Positions 19,081 through 28,854 are shown, counted from the first letter of the stretch. The stretch: DNA of 60,275 bases from Polaribacter sp. (GCA_028343155.1 JAOLXX010000016.1:1-60275), one strand, 5' to 3'. Notes: generated by a model not told the origin, from the letters alone. Program-made: numbers and translations.

Positions 19081-19542
19081 TTAATCTGCCGTTTTGGAAG
19101 CAGAATAACTAATTTTCAATGCATTTACGTCTCTTAATTTCAATCTAATATCGATAATAGTTCCAACACTAGATTCTTTATCTGCTTTGATAGAAGTCGT
19201 CATAAATGGAACCTCAGCTTCTGACACTTTAGATCTTGCATTGATAATAAATGCAGGAACTTCATCGGCTGTAGAAATCTTATCATTTAATTGAATTCTA
19301 TTAAAACTACTTCCATATTTAAGATCCTTCGCTTTACCAATATAAATGGTACTCACTAAGCTTTTATGCTCTAATTTCTTAACTTCTGAAGCAGAAGGTA
19401 ATCTTGGATTATCAATTTTTAAATCAGTCTCTCTCATGGTAGTTGTTACCATAAAGAAAAATAACAACATAAAAACGATGTCTGGTAAAGCAGCAGTATT
19501 CACTGCTGGCATTCCTTTTTTCTTTTTTCTAAATTTAGACAT
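19081..19542 (-). CDS. exbD: ExbD/TolR family biopolymer transport protein (second copy)
   Basis: A 153-residue inner-membrane protein with one N-terminal helix containing the key proton-relay Asp (NTAALPDIVFMLLFFFMVTT, Asp near 21). A periplasmic domain follows, rich in beta structure. ExbD works with ExbB to turn proton flow into TonB movement. It lies 18 bases after a second, longer ExbD-like gene and shares the operon with ExbB and a small membrane protein. The final residues (ALKISYSASKTAD) continue the periplasmic fold. ExbD pairs are usual in Bacteroidota and may form heteromeric stators. Confidence 0.9.
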   Translation of the reverse strand: MSKFRKKKKGMPAVNTAALPDIVFMLLFFFMVTTTMRETDLKIDNPRLPSASEVKKLEHKSLVSTIYIGKAKDLKYGSSFNRIQLNDKISTADEVPAFIINARSKVSEAEVPFMTTSIKADKESSVGTIIDIRLKLRDVNALKISYSASKTAD

Positions 19543-19560
19543 ATTGTTAAATTTTAAAAA

Positions 19561-20181
19561 TTAATTTGTTGGTTCTGCATCCGAAATAATTTGAGGATAG
19601 CTTATTTTGATATCTTCCACTTTTTTCTTTAGACTTTCATTCTGTTTGTCTTTCTTATAAGCTTCTTCAAGTTCAGGAAAAGGGGTTTTGTATTTTTCCA
19701 TACTTAACCTATTTCTCAACTCTCTGTATGCTCTCAACAACTGGTCTTGAACAGCTAGATACATTCCATATTCTGTTAATCTATCACTCTGTACTGAAAT
19801 AATTGCTTTGTTAGGATGATCTGAAGATTTTTCACTTCTTTCACCTTTACAATAGGTACATGGCCCAGTAGCAACACCCTTTTCAATTTTACCTTCACCT
19901 CCACCATTGTCTATAAAAGTAATTGCAGCTTCTTGAAGATCTTTAATATCCATTCTTTCGCCTTCAACTAAAAGCTCATTATTTCTATTAATGTTTACTT
20001 CAAAAATGTTCTTTTCTTTGATAATTGGCGGCACGTAATCTGCTGGTGGTTTTTCAGATAGTTTTTTTGAGACACCTGAATCCACATTCATGGTTGTCGT
20101 TACTAAGAAAAAGATTAACAGCAAGAAAGCAATATCTGCCATAGAACCTGCATTAATTTCTGGGGTCTCTCTTCTTGCCAT
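19561..20181 (-). CDS. exbD: ExbD/TolR family biopolymer transport protein (first copy, long form)
   Basis: A 206-residue ExbD-type protein. The N-terminal helix has the proton-carrying Asp in GSMADIAFLLLIFFLVTT (about 13-30). The periplasmic part is longer than in the neighbouring copy and holds an unusual insertion, GPCTYCKGERSEKSSDHP (about 107-124), with C-x2-C that could form a disulfide or bind metal. The C-terminus is a charged helical stretch (PELEEAYKKDKQNESLKKK). It lies four bases after the membrane-protein gene and 18 bases before the second exbD, so all are one transcript. Confidence 0.88.
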   Translation of the reverse strand: MARRETPEINAGSMADIAFLLLIFFLVTTTMNVDSGVSKKLSEKPPADYVPPIIKEKNIFEVNINRNNELLVEGERMDIKDLQEAAITFIDNGGGEGKIEKGVATGPCTYCKGERSEKSSDHPNKAIISVQSDRLTEYGMYLAVQDQLLRAYRELRNRLSMEKYKTPFPELEEAYKKDKQNESLKKKVEDIKISYPQIISDAEPTN

Positions 20182-20185
20182 ATTG

Positions 20186-20656
20186 TTATGATTTTATTAA
20201 TCCTTTAACTAAATCTAATATAAAAAAGCCAAGGCCAATGAAACCTAATATCATACTAAACCAAATTCCAGTTCCTACAAGTCTATTGATTGATGATCCT
20301 GCTTCTCCTCCTTCTAAAATTACATCTGCATTGTCTAGTACGACACTGCTGTCTGCAATGAAATAAGCCGTTACGAATAGCAAACACAATACAGCCAACG
20401 CTAATAAAGTTTTCTTTAAGCTTTCTAGGTTTTTGAACAACCCGAGTAATGATAACACGATGGTTACCCCTATCGTAAAGTATAATAAGTATTGTGAAAA
20501 ATATACAAGTGGACTTACTACTTTATTTGCTACATCAACATCGTCTTGAACAGCTCCTTCTCCTGCCATAAGTACTCTCACAAGTAAGATAATACCAATG
20601 ACAGCAATTGCTGTTACTGCGTATGTGATAATTTTTGTTATTTTATTATCTTTCAT
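20186..20656 (-). CDS. Small integral membrane protein of the ExbB/D cluster
   Basis: A 156-residue protein with about four membrane helices (near 9-29, 53-73, 79-99 and 128-150), separated by short acidic loops (GEGAVQDDVDVAN). No catalytic motif is visible. It sits between exbB (9 bases upstream) and the long exbD (4 bases downstream). That constant position in flavobacterial clusters suggests an accessory subunit of the proton channel. I do not recognise a named family, and the role is inferred from context only. Confidence 0.72.
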   Translation of the reverse strand: MKDNKITKIITYAVTAIAVIGIILLVRVLMAGEGAVQDDVDVANKVVSPLVYFSQYLLYFTIGVTIVLSLLGLFKNLESLKKTLLALAVLCLLFVTAYFIADSSVVLDNADVILEGGEAGSSINRLVGTGIWFSMILGFIGLGFFILDLVKGLIKS

Positions 20657-20665
20657 AAAAAAATA

Positions 20666-21388
20666 TTATTTATACTTTACTAATAAATCGATTAAAGAAA
20701 TAGAAGCATCTTCCATATTATTAACAATACTGTCTACTTTAGAAACAATATAATTATAAAAAATCTGTAAGATAATCGCTACAACTAAACCAAAGACGGT
20801 TGTTAATAAAGCTACTTTAATCCCCCCTGCAACAACAGCTGGTGAAATGTCATTTGCTACAGCAATTGCATCAAAAGCTCCAATCATACCAATTACAGTT
20901 CCCATGAAACCAAGCATTGGTGCTAAAGCAATGAATAAAGATAACCAAGAAATGTTTTTTTCCAACAATCCCATTTGAACACCTCCATAACTTACGATTG
21001 CTTTTTCTGCAGATTCTATACCATCGTCTACTCTATCTAAACCTTGATAAAAAATAGATGCTACGGGTCCTTTAGAGTTTCTACAAACTTCTTTTGCAGC
21101 TTCTATACCGCCAGAACTTAGGGCATCATCTACACTTGCTACTAATTTCTTAGTATTGGTTGTTGCCATGTTTAAATAAATAATTCTTTCAATTGCAATT
21201 GCTAAACCTAAAATTAGAGCGACCAATACAATCCCCATAAAACCTGGACCTCCTTCAATAAAACGAAGTTTTAATTCTTGGTGGAAAGTTCTTGCTTCCT
21301 CTGTTGTTACTTCTTGTGCGAAAGTTGATTGAATTGCTCCAAAAAACATAAATCCTAATGCGGATATGGCATTTACTACTTTTTTCAT
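20666..21388 (-). CDS. exbB: MotA/TolQ/ExbB proton channel protein
   Basis: A 240-residue inner-membrane protein. After a signal-like N-terminus (MKKVVNAISALGFMFFGAIQ) it has three membrane helices: about 50-70, the hairpin helix near 145-170 (LAPMLGFMGTVIGMIGAF) and 188-212 (VALLTTVFGLVVAIILQIF). The conserved Gly/Thr-rich LGFMGTVIGMI and the Pro in DISPAVVAGGIKVALLTT fit the ExbB/TolQ channel. It is first in the operon exbB-membrane protein-exbD-exbD, which probably powers TonB-dependent receptors. The upstream gap of 415 bases should hold its promoter. Confidence 0.92.
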   Translation of the reverse strand: MKKVVNAISALGFMFFGAIQSTFAQEVTTEEARTFHQELKLRFIEGGPGFMGIVLVALILGLAIAIERIIYLNMATTNTKKLVASVDDALSSGGIEAAKEVCRNSKGPVASIFYQGLDRVDDGIESAEKAIVSYGGVQMGLLEKNISWLSLFIALAPMLGFMGTVIGMIGAFDAIAVANDISPAVVAGGIKVALLTTVFGLVVAIILQIFYNYIVSKVDSIVNNMEDASISLIDLLVKYK

Positions 21389-21803
21389 CTCTTGATAATT
21401 AATTTGTATTGGTTAACGGGTTAAAGATATACGTTTGTGATTTAAAAAAAAGAATTTCTACATTATTATTTATAGATTTTCCTTCTACCTTATTTTTTCT
21501 GACAGCCAAGTAACAAAAAAATAATGAGGATTAAAAAAAAATTAATCTATTTAACTAATAAAAATTGATTTTATTGAAATTAAATAAAAAAGTGGCTGTT
21601 TGTTCTATTTGCTCAATACTAATTTATGTTTAAAATAGATGCAACCAATTTTAAAACGTTGGTTTATGATCCTTGATCACCCCAATAGTTCCTCCGTTGT
21701 AAACTAAAAATATAGTCATTTTAAAAAAAAATCAAAGTTATGTCTTAAAATAAATGCAAATCTATTCCCAAAAAAGATTCTTCTTAGAAACAAAAAAAAT
21801 GAG
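21389..21803. other. Gene-free region holding the exbB promoter
   Basis: There is no ORF of note. On the minus strand TAACTTTG (21740 to 21733) fits the -7 consensus, with TTG 16 bases upstream (21759 to 21757), which would give a leader of about 340 bases. A closer, weaker TATCTTTA lies near 21425. I cannot tell which is used. No strong hairpin is seen. Confidence 0.4.
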
Positions 21804-24209
21804 TTAACTTTCCATTGAAAGCAACACCATCCTCAACTCCATGAAAGAAAAAGAGCCATCTACTTTTTCTTTGAGTTCCGTTAGGTTTTTAAATGTAGTT
21901 TCCTCAATAGCTTTTGTAATCTTTTTGTAGCGTTTTATAGCAATCAATTCAAGAATATCGACTTCACCAGAAGGTATAAAACTTGCTAAATGACTTTCAA
22001 TAGTTCCTTTAGTAAGACTTCTCTCTTTGGCAATCTCTTTTATTGAAAGCCCTGATTTAAACAACTCAAAACTAATTTGCTTGGTTGGTTTCTTGTTTTC
22101 TTTTTTTTGCTCGTTGAATTTATTAATTCCATTTTCTAAACAATAGCGCTCAATCGCTTCCAAAATCTCTACTCCATATTTAGTAACGCGTGTTTTTCCC
22201 ATACCCGAAATTTTCAACAAGCCCGCTTTTGTTCTTGGCAATTCATCACACATTGCATATAACGTTTCTTGTGTGAATATCTGAAAATGAGGAATCGATA
22301 AAGATTTCGAAATTTCATCTCTTAATTCACGTAACTTTATCGCTAAAATTGGGTCGCGTTTTGAAACTAACTTTTTCTTTATAGATGGCGCTGTTTTTTG
22401 TAGAACAGCTTTTGCTCTCACCTGTAAATACTCTTGAACTTTAAAACCTACTGTCATTTTTTGCAAAACAAACAACTTTTCTTCTAATTTTTCTTGAAGC
22501 GCATCAAACTGTTTAGAAAAGTCTTTTTTTACGGTTTTATTGTCTGTTGAAAATGAAATTGCACCCAAAGGTTTTTGAATATTTCCTTTCGTTTCGTTCA
22601 GGAAATAATTGATTGCTTTTGTAAATCTTTCTTGAATAGAAGTGCTATTCTCTGGTAAGATATTTTCTTCTAAAATACCATTCAGTTGATTTTTAAATCC
22701 ATTTGAAACTTTCATTAGAGCGACAACTCCTTCCTCTTTTATCATTTGTAAATGACCAATCACATCCCCTTTAATACTTGTGCTGTTTTTGTAGAAAATA
22801 TCAATCAACCTTGTTATTGAATATAAAAAGGGCTGAAAATCGAATAATTCAGAAATTAAATTCAACTGAAAATATTTTTCAGATTCATTTAAAATAGTTT
22901 CGTCAGGATGATTTTCTTCAACGCTTTCATTAAAAATACTGACTGTTTTATCGTTAATAATGGCGTTACTTGTAATGGGTGTTTTCAAAACTAGCCCCTC
23001 TAGAGAAGTACACCTACTCAGAGCTACATAAGTTTGTCCGTGGGCAAAAGAAGCTTCAGCGTCTATAATCGCTTTTTCAAAGGTTAAACCTTGACTTTTG
23101 TGAATGGTAATTGCCCAGGCTAAACGCAAAGGAATTTGTGAAAAAGCACCAATCATCTCTTCTTTTATAGCTTTGGTTTCTTCGTCAATAGAATAATTAA
23201 TGTTCGTCCAAGTTTCTTTTTCTGTAACTATTTCATCAATTTCGTTGGCACATTGTACTGTGACACTTTCCCTTGAAATATCGATAACAATTCCTATTTT
23301 TCCATTGAAATATCTTTTTTCAGATGAAGAATCATTCTTGACAAACATCACTTGGGCACCAATTTTTAATTCTAATTTTTGCGAATTTGGAAAGGCATTT
23401 TCATTGAATTTTCCAGAAATTTCTGCTTCAAAAAAGGCACTTTTATTTTTGAGTTTATTCAATTCAGAATTGTTAATCAAATTGGCTCTATTGTTGTGTG
23501 TTGTTAGCGTAATATATCCCTCTTCTTTGGTTGGGGAAAAGGCTGGGTCATAACGTTCATTTAAAATTTTTGCAGATTTTTCTGACAAATTATCATTTCT
23601 GATTTCGTTTAAAATGGTTATAAAATCTTCATTTTTCTGGCGATAAATATGTTTCAATTCAATAGAAACCACGTCTGCCTCCTGGTAGGCTTTGCTGCTA
23701 AAAAAATATACCGTATTATAATGTTGTTGTAGTAAACTCCATTCATTTGGTCTCACTACGGGCGCTAATTGTTGTAAATCTCCAATCATTAAAATTTGTG
23801 CGCCACCAAATACTTTATTTCGATTTTTATACCGTCGCATAACTTGGTCTATTCCGTCTAACAAATCTGCGCGAACCATAGAGATTTCATCAATAATTAT
23901 TAAATCTAACGATTTTATGATATCAATTTTGGCCTTGTTAAACTTTCGTTGTTGATTTGAAGTATTTGTAATTTGATTAGGCAAAATAGGTCCAAAAGGC
24001 ATTTGAAAAAAGGAATGAATAGTGACTCCTTTTGCATTAATTGCTGCAACTCCTGTTGGCGCAACAATGACCATTCTTTTTAAAGATTCTTTTTTAATTT
24101 GATGTAAAAAAGTCGTTTTTCCTGTACCTGCTTTCCCTGTAATAAAAAGATTTCTATCTGTTTTATCAATAAATTTTAGCGCAAGTTCTAATTCAGGATT
24201 TTTTGACAT
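21804..24209 (-). CDS. PIF1-like ATP-dependent helicase with HRDC and C-terminal HTH domains
   Basis: An 801-residue superfamily 1B helicase. Walker A is ITGKAGTGKTTF at about 22-33 and Walker B is LIIIDEISMVRADLL near 102-116. RLAWAITIHKSQGLTFEKA (about 362-380) and YVALSRCT (about 394-401) are helicase motifs V and VI. An HRDC-like domain lies near 665-735 (LRELRDEISKSLSIP, KISGMGKTRVTKYG). A helix-turn-helix runs near 748-785 (SGLSIKEIAKERSLTKGTI), as in RecQ-type and Bacteroidota PIF1 proteins. I start at 24209 (MSKNPELEL); an ATG six codons upstream is an equal alternative. It is transcribed alone and probably acts in DNA repair or replication restart. Confidence 0.9.
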   Translation of the reverse strand: MSKNPELELALKFIDKTDRNLFITGKAGTGKTTFLHQIKKESLKRMVIVAPTGVAAINAKGVTIHSFFQMPFGPILPNQITNTSNQQRKFNKAKIDIIKSLDLIIIDEISMVRADLLDGIDQVMRRYKNRNKVFGGAQILMIGDLQQLAPVVRPNEWSLLQQHYNTVYFFSSKAYQEADVVSIELKHIYRQKNEDFITILNEIRNDNLSEKSAKILNERYDPAFSPTKEEGYITLTTHNNRANLINNSELNKLKNKSAFFEAEISGKFNENAFPNSQKLELKIGAQVMFVKNDSSSEKRYFNGKIGIVIDISRESVTVQCANEIDEIVTEKETWTNINYSIDEETKAIKEEMIGAFSQIPLRLAWAITIHKSQGLTFEKAIIDAEASFAHGQTYVALSRCTSLEGLVLKTPITSNAIINDKTVSIFNESVEENHPDETILNESEKYFQLNLISELFDFQPFLYSITRLIDIFYKNSTSIKGDVIGHLQMIKEEGVVALMKVSNGFKNQLNGILEENILPENSTSIQERFTKAINYFLNETKGNIQKPLGAISFSTDNKTVKKDFSKQFDALQEKLEEKLFVLQKMTVGFKVQEYLQVRAKAVLQKTAPSIKKKLVSKRDPILAIKLRELRDEISKSLSIPHFQIFTQETLYAMCDELPRTKAGLLKISGMGKTRVTKYGVEILEAIERYCLENGINKFNEQKKENKKPTKQISFELFKSGLSIKEIAKERSLTKGTIESHLASFIPSGEVDILELIAIKRYKKITKAIEETTFKNLTELKEKVDGSFSFMELRMVLLSMES

Positions 24210-24330
24210 TGTAGCTTTTTGATGCAAGGTAATAAATCGTCTTAAAAAAAATAGAAAAAGGAAAGGTAATTTCTCACTCTAAGTTTTATGATTACTTCAT
24301 TTTTTGTAATGCCTAATAGATATGGAAACA

Positions 24331-24361
24331 AAAAAATCCCAAGCATTTTGCTTGGGATTTT
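24331..24361 (-). terminator. Terminator after sucB
   Basis: AAAAATCCCAAGCA pairs with TGCTTGGGATTTT around a short loop. On the minus strand a run of Ts follows. It lies about 33 bases beyond the sucB stop. Confidence 0.92.
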
Positions 24362-24393
24362 GAATATCTATTCTAATACTATTGAAATACAAC

Positions 24394-25614
24394 CTACATT
24401 TCCAATTTTTTTGTAGGGTTATTATCCATTAACAATTCAACTGGATTTTCTAACGCTTCTTTGACAGCCACTAAGAAACCAACAGACTCTCTACCATCTA
24501 CAATTCTGTGGTCATAAGACAACGCAACATACATTATTGGTTGAATTATTACTTCACCGTTTACAGCCATGGGTCTGTTTACAATATTGTGCATTCCTAA
24601 AATCCCACTTTGTGGAGGATTTAAAATTGGTGTAGACAACATAGAACCAAATACACCACCATTCGTGATTGTAAAAGTTCCACCGGTCATTTCATCAATG
24701 GTTATTTGTCCATCTCTAGCTCTAATTGCCAAACGTTTTACTTCAGATTCTACCCCTCTAAAAGATAAGTTTTCTGCATTTCTAATGACAGGAACCATTA
24801 ATCCTTTCGGGCCAGAAACGGCAATAGAAATATCTTGAAAATCATTTTTAATTTGGAAATCCCCATCAATCATAGAATTTACGTCAGGAAATAATTTTAA
24901 AGCTCTTACGACTGCCAAGGTAAAGAAAGACATAAATCCTAAGCCAAATCCATGTTTTGCTTTAAAATCTTCTTTAAATTGAGAACGTAAATCAAAAATT
25001 GGTTGCATGTTTACTTCATTAAAAGTCGTTAACATGGCTGTTTCGCTTTTTACAGCAACCAAACGTTCTGCCACTTTTCTTCGCAACATAGACATCTTCT
25101 TACGCTCTGTTCCTCTAGAACCACTTGCAGGCTGTGTTCCCATAGAAGGCACCGCTTTTACAGCGTCATCTTTGGTGATTCTCCCATCTTTTCCAGTTCC
25201 TTTTATTGCTGATGTTGGAATTCCTTTTTCAGCTAGTACTTTTTTTGCCGCTGGAGAAGCTGTTCCTGTTGCGTAAGTTGCAGTTTTTGACTGTTCCTTT
25301 TTTTGTTTTGGAGCCTCAACAGCAACTGCCGACTGCTCATTGCTTACTGAAGTCTGTTCACTTCCATCTGGTTTTGCAGCACTTGTATCAATCAAACAAA
25401 CAATAGCTCCTACAGCAACTGCGTCCCCTTCTTCAGCTTTTAAAGTAACTATTCCACTTTCTTCAGCAGGCAATTCTAAGGTTGCTTTGTCAGAATCTAC
25501 TTCTGCAATGGGTTGATCTTTTTCAACATAATCTCCGTCTTCCACTAGCCAAGTTGCAATTTCTACTTCTGTAATGGACTCTCCCGGAGAAGGAACTTTC
25601 ATTTCTAAAATCAT
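24394..25614 (-). CDS. sucB: 2-oxoglutarate dehydrogenase E2, dihydrolipoyl succinyltransferase
   Basis: The core of the 2-oxoglutarate dehydrogenase complex, transferring succinyl groups to CoA in the TCA cycle. The 406-residue protein has one lipoyl domain (1-75) with the lipoylated Lys43 in DSDKATLE, a Pro/Ala/Lys-rich linker, and a peripheral subunit-binding domain at about 118-152 ([20 protein letters not shown]). The catalytic domain has [15 protein letters not shown] near 370-384 (HxxxDG active site). The match to succinyl- rather than acetyltransferases rests on [20 protein letters not shown] and the partner gene. It follows sucA on the same strand after a 203-base spacer holding hairpins, and it ends in a terminator. 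Confidence 0.96.
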   Translation of the reverse strand: MILEMKVPSPGESITEVEIATWLVEDGDYVEKDQPIAEVDSDKATLELPAEESGIVTLKAEEGDAVAVGAIVCLIDTSAAKPDGSEQTSVSNEQSAVAVEAPKQKKEQSKTATYATGTASPAAKKVLAEKGIPTSAIKGTGKDGRITKDDAVKAVPSMGTQPASGSRGTERKKMSMLRRKVAERLVAVKSETAMLTTFNEVNMQPIFDLRSQFKEDFKAKHGFGLGFMSFFTLAVVRALKLFPDVNSMIDGDFQIKNDFQDISIAVSGPKGLMVPVIRNAENLSFRGVESEVKRLAIRARDGQITIDEMTGGTFTITNGGVFGSMLSTPILNPPQSGILGMHNIVNRPMAVNGEVIIQPIMYVALSYDHRIVDGRESVGFLVAVKEALENPVELLMDNNPTKKLEM

Positions 25615-25733
25615 CAGTTCTTATTTTTTTATTTAATCTGAAACTCTTTTAATCTTGCAAAGTTTTTAAAAACTTATAGATCTTTTTATTTTTTAGCCTT
25701 CTAAAAGGCTTTCTACTATCTCTTTTCTTTTTT

Positions 25734-25782
25734 GTTCTCGATACAAATTTGTTCATTCTTCACAAATTCACTCGAACTGACA
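25734..25782. repeat. Palindromic repeat-like element in the sucA-sucB spacer
   Basis: On the minus strand it begins TGTCAGTTCGAGTGAATTTG, continues through a short loop, and ends ACAAATTTGTATCGAGAAC. The GTTCGAG / CTCGAGAAC-like ends and the AATTTGT/ACAAATT inner stem make an imperfect hairpin. I recall similar TGTCAGTTCGAGTG elements scattered through Flavobacteriaceae genomes, so this is a likely interspersed REP-type repeat. Two smaller hairpins flank it (AGCCTT/AAGGCT at 25695-25710; GCAT/ATGC at 25783-25798). Its place between co-transcribed genes could affect mRNA processing. Confidence 0.6.
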
Positions 25783-25817
25783 GCATAAAAAGGATGCCGT
25801 TTCAATCCTTAACGCGC

Positions 25818-28550
25818 TTACTCATTACTAAAAACACTATCAATAACGGCTTTATGACGTTTTTTGAATCGTGTACTAGAACCTGCTGCTGGAACTGCAT
25901 AATATTTACGAGAACGTACATTTAACTTTACCAAATCTAAACGTTCTAACAGAAAACTCCAAGCCCCCATATTTCTTGGCTCTTCTTGTGCCCAAATATA
26001 TTCTGTAACATTTGGATATCTATCTATTACTTGTTGTAATTTTTCTAAATGCAGTGGAAATAACTGTTCTATTCTAACCAAAGCAACATCTTCTCTTTCT
26101 AAAATTTCTCTTTCTGCTAATAAATCATAATAGAATTTACCCATACAGAAAACCAACTTCTTCACTCCTTTAGGTTGTAAAGTATCATCTATTACTTCTT
26201 GAAATTTACCAGTAGCTAATTCTTCAATAGGACTGACCACTTTTGGGTGACGCAATAAACTTTTAGGCGTAAAAACAATTAATGGTTTTCTATAATCACG
26301 AATCATTTGACGGCGTAATAAATGATAGAAATTTGCAGGTGTTGTACAATTTGCAACGGTCATGTTATCTACAGCACATAATTGTAAATAACGTTCAATT
26401 CTTGCAGATGAGTGTTCAGATCCTTGTCCTTCATACCCATGAGGCAATAAGACTACAATTCCGTTTTGCAATTTCCATTTGTCTTCTGCAGCAGAAATGT
26501 ATTGATCAAACATTATCTGAGCGCCATTAGAAAAGTCTCCAAATTGTGCTTCCCAAATTGTTAATGTATTTGGGTTTGCCATGGCATACCCATAATCGAA
26601 ACCAAGAACACCATATTCTGACAACAATGAGTTATAAATTATCATTTGTCCTTTGCTCTTTGGATTGGTATTCAATAAATTGATTCTTTCTTCCGTCAGT
26701 TCATCACGTAGAATTGCATGTCGGTGTGAGAAAGTTCCTCTTTCGACATCTTGTCCAGAAATACGTACATTGAATCCCTCTTCCATTAAAGAACCATAGG
26801 CAAGATTTTCTGCCATTCCCCAATCCAATTGATTGACTTCAAAAGCCATCTTTTCTCTACCATTTAAAATACGTTCTGCTTTGCGAACAAATTTTACGTT
26901 TTCTGGTATGGTAGAAACAATTTTTGCAATATTTTTTAATTTTTCAACATCGTATTTTGTATCTTCAGTATGCAGCATGGTATCTAATCGCTGACGCGCA
27001 TAGCCTTTCCATGTAGATTGCATAAATTCTCTAACTTTAGAGGTTTTCACTTTCTTTGCTTCCTCAAATTCTTTTTCAAGCATTTGCTTAAACTCAGTCG
27101 TAATCTTAGATAAATAAGAACTATTTATAGCGCCTTCATCAATTAGTTGCACTGCATAAATATCTTTTGGGTTTTGATGCTTCGCAATTGCTTTGTATAA
27201 TTTTGGCTGTGTAAAACGAGGTTCATCGCCCTCATTATGACCATATTTACGATAGCCTAATAAATCAATAAAAACATCCGATTTAAAGCGCATTCTAAAT
27301 TCTAGTGCCATTTCCATGGCATGACAAACAGCTTCTGTATCATCTGCATTGACATGTAAAACTGGTGATAAAGTAACTTTTGCAACATCTGTACAATAAG
27401 TACTTGAACGTGCGTCTAAATAATTGGTTGTAAATCCTATTTGGTTATTGACAACAATGTGAATTGTTCCACCTGTTTTATATCCATTTAGTTTTGCCAT
27501 CTGAACAATCTCATAAGCAATTCCTTGTCCAGCAATGGCTGCATCTCCATGAATAATTATTGGTAGAATCTTACTAGAGTCTCCGTTATATTTTCTGTCA
27601 ATCTTTGCTCTGGCAATACCCTCTGCAACTGCCGCAACAGTTTCTAAATGTGATGGGTTTGGAACTAAATTCATTTTAATTACGTTCCCATCCCTAAACG
27701 TTTTACTTAAAGTTAGACCTAAATGATATTTTACATCACCATCTATGTTTTGGTCTTCAAAGTCTTTTCCTTCAAATTCGCTAAATAAATCTCGAACAGG
27801 TTTTTTAAAGATATTGACTAAGGTGTTTAAACGACCTCTATGGGCCATTCCTAAAACACATTCTTTTACACCAAATTTCTCAGCAGCATCCCTTAGCACA
27901 AGACTAATTCCTGGGATTAGAGCTTCTCCACCTTCTAAAGAGAAACGTTTTTGTCCAACATATTTTGTTTGTAAAAAACTCTCAAAAATAACCGCTTGGT
28001 TTAACTTCCCTAAAATATATTTCTTAGATTCAGTTGTATATTTTGGGTGATTTCCATTCTCATTAATACGGTCTTGCCACCATTTTAATTTCTCTGGATT
28101 TCGCATATACATATATTCGACACCTATAGAATCGCAGTAAATACGTTGTAAATGTGAAATTATGGTAGAGAGTTTTGTTTTTCCTAAACCTAAAACTTCA
28201 CCAGCTGAAAATTCTTTTTCTAAATCTTCTGTAAGCAATCCAAAATTTTCGATAGCTAATGAGGGTTGGTATTGTCTTCTTTCTCTTACAGGATTTGTTT
28301 CTGTGAATAAATGACCACGAGTTCTATATCCATTAATCAAATCAACAACAAGAAATTCTTTGCGAACTTCTATTGGAATTTCTAATGCATCTTCTTCCTC
28401 TTTCAAAGAATAATTTTCATTTGCTAAATCATACCCTTGAAAAAAGCTTCTCCAACTTGGTTCAACTGCGTCTGGGTTTACCAAATACGTATCATATAAA
28501 TCAGCTATAAAGCCTGTATGCGCTGCGTTTAAAAACGAAAATTTATCCAT
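25818..28550 (-). CDS. sucA: 2-oxoglutarate dehydrogenase E1 component
   Basis: The thiamine diphosphate-dependent decarboxylase of the TCA cycle complex. The 910 residues follow the normal OGDH layout. The N-terminal E2-binding segment reads FLNAAHTGFIADLYDTYL at about 5-22. MAHRGRLNTLVNIFKKP near 233-249 and the ThDP-binding IIHGDAAIAGQGIAYEI near 326-342 follow. The pyrimidine-binding C-terminal half contains RGTFSHRHAI near 605-614 and LPHGYEGQGSEHSSARIER near 707-725 (catalytic His). It precedes sucB on the same strand. On the minus strand TATTTTTG (28597 to 28590) lies about 40 bases before the ATG and could be its -7 box. Confidence 0.97.
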   Translation of the reverse strand: MDKFSFLNAAHTGFIADLYDTYLVNPDAVEPSWRSFFQGYDLANENYSLKEEEDALEIPIEVRKEFLVVDLINGYRTRGHLFTETNPVRERRQYQPSLAIENFGLLTEDLEKEFSAGEVLGLGKTKLSTIISHLQRIYCDSIGVEYMYMRNPEKLKWWQDRINENGNHPKYTTESKKYILGKLNQAVIFESFLQTKYVGQKRFSLEGGEALIPGISLVLRDAAEKFGVKECVLGMAHRGRLNTLVNIFKKPVRDLFSEFEGKDFEDQNIDGDVKYHLGLTLSKTFRDGNVIKMNLVPNPSHLETVAAVAEGIARAKIDRKYNGDSSKILPIIIHGDAAIAGQGIAYEIVQMAKLNGYKTGGTIHIVVNNQIGFTTNYLDARSSTYCTDVAKVTLSPVLHVNADDTEAVCHAMEMALEFRMRFKSDVFIDLLGYRKYGHNEGDEPRFTQPKLYKAIAKHQNPKDIYAVQLIDEGAINSSYLSKITTEFKQMLEKEFEEAKKVKTSKVREFMQSTWKGYARQRLDTMLHTEDTKYDVEKLKNIAKIVSTIPENVKFVRKAERILNGREKMAFEVNQLDWGMAENLAYGSLMEEGFNVRISGQDVERGTFSHRHAILRDELTEERINLLNTNPKSKGQMIIYNSLLSEYGVLGFDYGYAMANPNTLTIWEAQFGDFSNGAQIMFDQYISAAEDKWKLQNGIVVLLPHGYEGQGSEHSSARIERYLQLCAVDNMTVANCTTPANFYHLLRRQMIRDYRKPLIVFTPKSLLRHPKVVSPIEELATGKFQEVIDDTLQPKGVKKLVFCMGKFYYDLLAEREILEREDVALVRIEQLFPLHLEKLQQVIDRYPNVTEYIWAQEEPRNMGAWSFLLERLDLVKLNVRSRKYYAVPAAGSSTRFKKRHKAVIDSVFSNE

Positions 28551-28672
28551 ATTATAGTTTCTGCTTTTTTAATAAGCTATACTGACGAACAAAAATACAA
28601 ATTTTGAACTAAAAGGGTATTTATTTCTTTAAAATAATGGCATAAAAAAAAACATTTTTTACACAAAAGTAT

Positions 28673-28702
28673 TTGGAGGTAACCTAAAAAGATATATATT
28701 TG
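28673..28702 (+). promoter_or_regulatory. Promoter of tRNA-Asn
   Basis: TTG at 28673-28675, a 19-base spacer and TATATTTG at 28695-28702: a perfect flavobacterial promoter ending 33 bases before the mature tRNA 5' end. Confidence 0.82.
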
Positions 28703-28735
28703 CACTCGCTAATCACAAAAATTTGTGAAGCAAAC

Positions 28736-28809
28736 TCCTCCTTAGCTCAGTTGGTTAGAGCATCTGACTGTTAATCAGAGGGTCCAAGGTTCGAGTCCTT
28801 GAGGGGGAG
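28736..28809 (+). tRNA. tRNA-Asn (anticodon GTT)
   Basis: A 74-base cloverleaf. Acceptor TCCTCCT pairs with AGGGGGA with one T-G wobble. The D arm is GCTC-AGTTGGTTA-GAGC. The anticodon arm is CTGAC-TGTTAAT-C(A)G type, with loop CTGTTAA and anticodon GTT. The T arm is CAAGG-TTCGAGT-CCTTG and the discriminator base is G. CCA is not encoded. It has its own promoter and a terminator starting 13 bases downstream, so it is a single-gene transcript. Confidence 0.97.
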
Positions 28810-28821
28810 CATTAAGAATCA

Positions 28822-28854
28822 AACACTTACAATTTCGATTGTAGGTGTTTTTTT
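28822..28854 (+). terminator. Terminator after tRNA-Asn
   Basis: ACACTTACAAT pairs with ATTGTAGGTGT (one T-G wobble) around TTCG, followed by T7. Confidence 0.92.
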
